This document shows, one piece after another, positions 62,601 to 64,000 of a stretch of 64,000 nucleotides of DNA (position 1 is its first letter; every line of letters begins with the position of its first letter). Position numbers and translations under genes: made by a program. This DNA comes from Vibrio lentus (GTDB lineage: Bacteria > Pseudomonadota > Gammaproteobacteria > Enterobacterales > Vibrionaceae): assembly GCF_002875945.1 (NCBI RefSeq), contig NZ_MCZK01000149.1, positions 1 through 64,000 on the forward strand. Reading direction: 5' to 3'. The notes below the pieces were generated by a model, which saw only the letters and a list, made by a program, of their open reading frames with translations, ran no database searches and was not told the origin of the DNA.

Positions 62601-64000
62601 CTACTTTTCAGCTTGCAACTGGTACTTGTGCAGCATGGCTTGTTGATGCCCTGCTATCTCGGCGACTTGTTCTGAGCTTTCAATCATAGATTCTAACTGC
62701 AACTTGGTATCTTCACCCTGCTCCGATACACGGGTGATTGAATGCGTAACATCAACCGTGGCGCGTGCCTGCTGCTCAGTCGCCACCATGATTTGCTCAA
62801 CTCGCCCTTTAATCTGACTCACTGCAACTTCAATTTTTTCAAAAGCTTGCTTAACATCACTACTGGTTTGCATCGCATTGGCCATTTCGCTTCGAGATTC
62901 AGTCACCGCCGAGCGAGAGCGTCCAGCTGCAGCGACCAATTCATTCATCATATTGCGAATATTAGTGGTTTGCTGAGAAGTGCCGCTGGCTAGTTTTCTG
63001 ACTTCATCGGCAACCACGGCAAAGCCTCGGCCTTGTTCACCAGCTCGCGCAGCTTCGATTGCGGCGTTTAATGCCAGCAAGTTGGTGTTTTCTGCAATGC
63101 CGCTGATCACATCGACCATTTCACGAATCTGTTTAACGCGTCCATCGAGGTCGGTCATCGATTCTTCGTTCATACTCAAAGAGTGTTCTAAAGCTTGCAG
63201 GCGTTGTTGATTGAGTCCGACAACTTGGCTGCCAGTTACCGATTCGTTTTCAGCAAGTTGCGCGTCGTCATTGGATGCATTCGAAATACGTGCAATTTCA
63301 CTAATCGATGCTTCAAGCTCAGTAACCGTTGTAATCATGTTCTGCAACGATTCGTTCTGTTCATTCATGCTCGAATTAGTTTGTTCCGCTGCGTCATGGC
63401 TTACTTCAGCAGTTTGGTAAAGCGTTTCACAGTTACGTGTCACCAAGCGCACGGAATCTGCTGTTGAATCGACCACGGTATTCAGTTTCGAGGCAATCAC
63501 TTGTAACTCTAAAGGACCAACCAATGCACTTTGTTTTGAGAAATCATGCTCTGCAAGCAAGCTCAGTTGTTGCGTAATATTTTTCAGGCCTTTGTTGACC
63601 CAGCGACGTAACACTAACCATGAAATCACAATGATTACCGCGATCACTAGGCCGCTGATAAATAACACTCGGTCAATATTGGTAATGGTCTGATTAACGA
63701 CTAGCTCGCTCTCATCAATCAACAGAGAAGCGGTGGAAGATAATTGGTTGAGTGTGTTGATGACGGTGTTCGCTAAAGAGATCACTTCAGCGAGATTTTG
63801 CTCTTGTTGTTGAACTAACTCTAATTTCAGTAGCAGTTGCTTGATAACACCTTCTTCAGTGAAGCCCTCTTTTACCATTTCATAAGGTGCGGTTAGGCTT
63901 GCGAATTCAGCAATATCTGGGTGCCAATCTGCAAAGTCACTGTAAGCCAAGTTAAGACCCGCAATTCTGTTTCTTAATTGGCGATATTCGTCTTGTGCTT
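62601..64000 (-). CDS. methyl-accepting chemotaxis protein (5' end beyond window)
   Basis: A partial chemoreceptor; the frame stays open to the window end, so the start lies outside. The visible part has the end of a periplasmic ligand domain (first visible residues [16 protein letters not shown]), a transmembrane helix [20 protein letters not shown], a HAMP-like segment and the signalling domain with [20 protein letters not shown] and [15 protein letters not shown]. The tail is [12 protein letters not shown]; no CheR pentapeptide. Ligand unknown. Confidence 0.9.
   Translation of the reverse strand, partial: AQDEYRQLRNRIAGLNLAYSDFADWHPDIAEFASLTAPYEMVKEGFTEEGVIKQLLLKLELVQQQEQNLAEVISLANTVINTLNQLSSTASLLIDESELVVNQTITNIDRVLFISGLVIAVIIVISWLVLRRWVNKGLKNITQQLSLLAEHDFSKQSALVGPLELQVIASKLNTVVDSTADSVRLVTRNCETLYQTAEVSHDAAEQTNSSMNEQNESLQNMITTVTELEASISEIARISNASNDDAQLAENESVTGSQVVGLNQQRLQALEHSLSMNEESMTDLDGRVKQIREMVDVISGIAENTNLLALNAAIEAARAGEQGRGFAVVADEVRKLASGTSQQTTNIRNMMNELVAAAGRSRSAVTESRSEMANAMQTSSDVKQAFEKIEVAVSQIKGRVEQIMVATEQQARATVDVTHSITRVSEQGEDTKLQLESMIESSEQVAEIAGHQQAMLHKYQLQAEK

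Overview
The window looks like the main chromosome of a Vibrio, most likely of the Splendidus group. This is inferred from gene content and order (cbb3 oxidase/FNR block, NosP-kinase pair, formate dehydrogenase/tup/mob block, DUF2987 and DUF2960 proteins, fused MobB-MoeA) and from moderate-GC codon use. I saw no rRNA, tRNA, CRISPR array, prophage, integron or insertion sequence. It reads as core chromosome with a few accessory genes.

Layout. 0.2-3.1 kb (minus): a FIST-domain protein and a hybrid histidine kinase, like the NosP/VpsV-VpsS nitric-oxide and quorum-linked pair. 3.8-11.8 kb (plus): cbb3 oxidase ccoNOQP, its assembly genes ccoH/I/S plus a SafE-type protein, then fnr with an FNR box in its leader. 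11.9-16.7 kb: uspE, ttcA, a DUF2987 secreted protein, a Bax-type glucosaminidase and a membrane protein. 17.1-22.2 kb: polyamine transporter potABC with two tandem potD genes. 22.3-25.4 kb: a GGDEF protein, sirtuin cobB, and amt behind a sigma-54 promoter with NtrC-like boxes.

25.8-36.0 kb is a membrane-associated, Cys-type (non-selenium) formate dehydrogenase locus: polyferredoxin, TorD-like chaperone, TAT small protein, FdhA/B/C and a small membrane protein, preceded by DUF3305/DUF3306 genes and divergent fdhD. 36.4-46.6 kb is an intervening block: two chemoreceptors, ABC-F ybiT, a split membrane ATPase beside an MscS-type channel, and an orphan lipoprotein. 46.7-55.2 kb holds a Cache-domain histidine kinase/NtrC-family regulator pair divergent from tupABC (tungstate uptake), mobA and a mobB-moeA fusion.

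The main finding links the two last blocks. A 15-bp interrupted palindrome (consensus GGGACA-N3-TGTCCC) occurs twice between the regulator and tupA, two or three times upstream of the fdh operon, and once between DUF3305 and fdhD. Each cluster lies near a sigma-54 -24/-12 promoter match (50324, 33545, 34901, 35077). I infer that the two-component system at 46.7-50.2 kb is a sigma-54 activator coordinating tungstate import, pterin cofactor synthesis and formate dehydrogenase. A second unexplained signal is a chain of competing inverted repeats in the tupA-tupB gap.

55.5-64 kb: a DUF2960 protein, nagK, tapT, a fatty-acid-hydroxylase-family protein, a likely cysteine-catabolism unit (YheO-type regulator, L-cysteine desulfidase, RidA, divergent azlCD), and a chemoreceptor cut by the window end.
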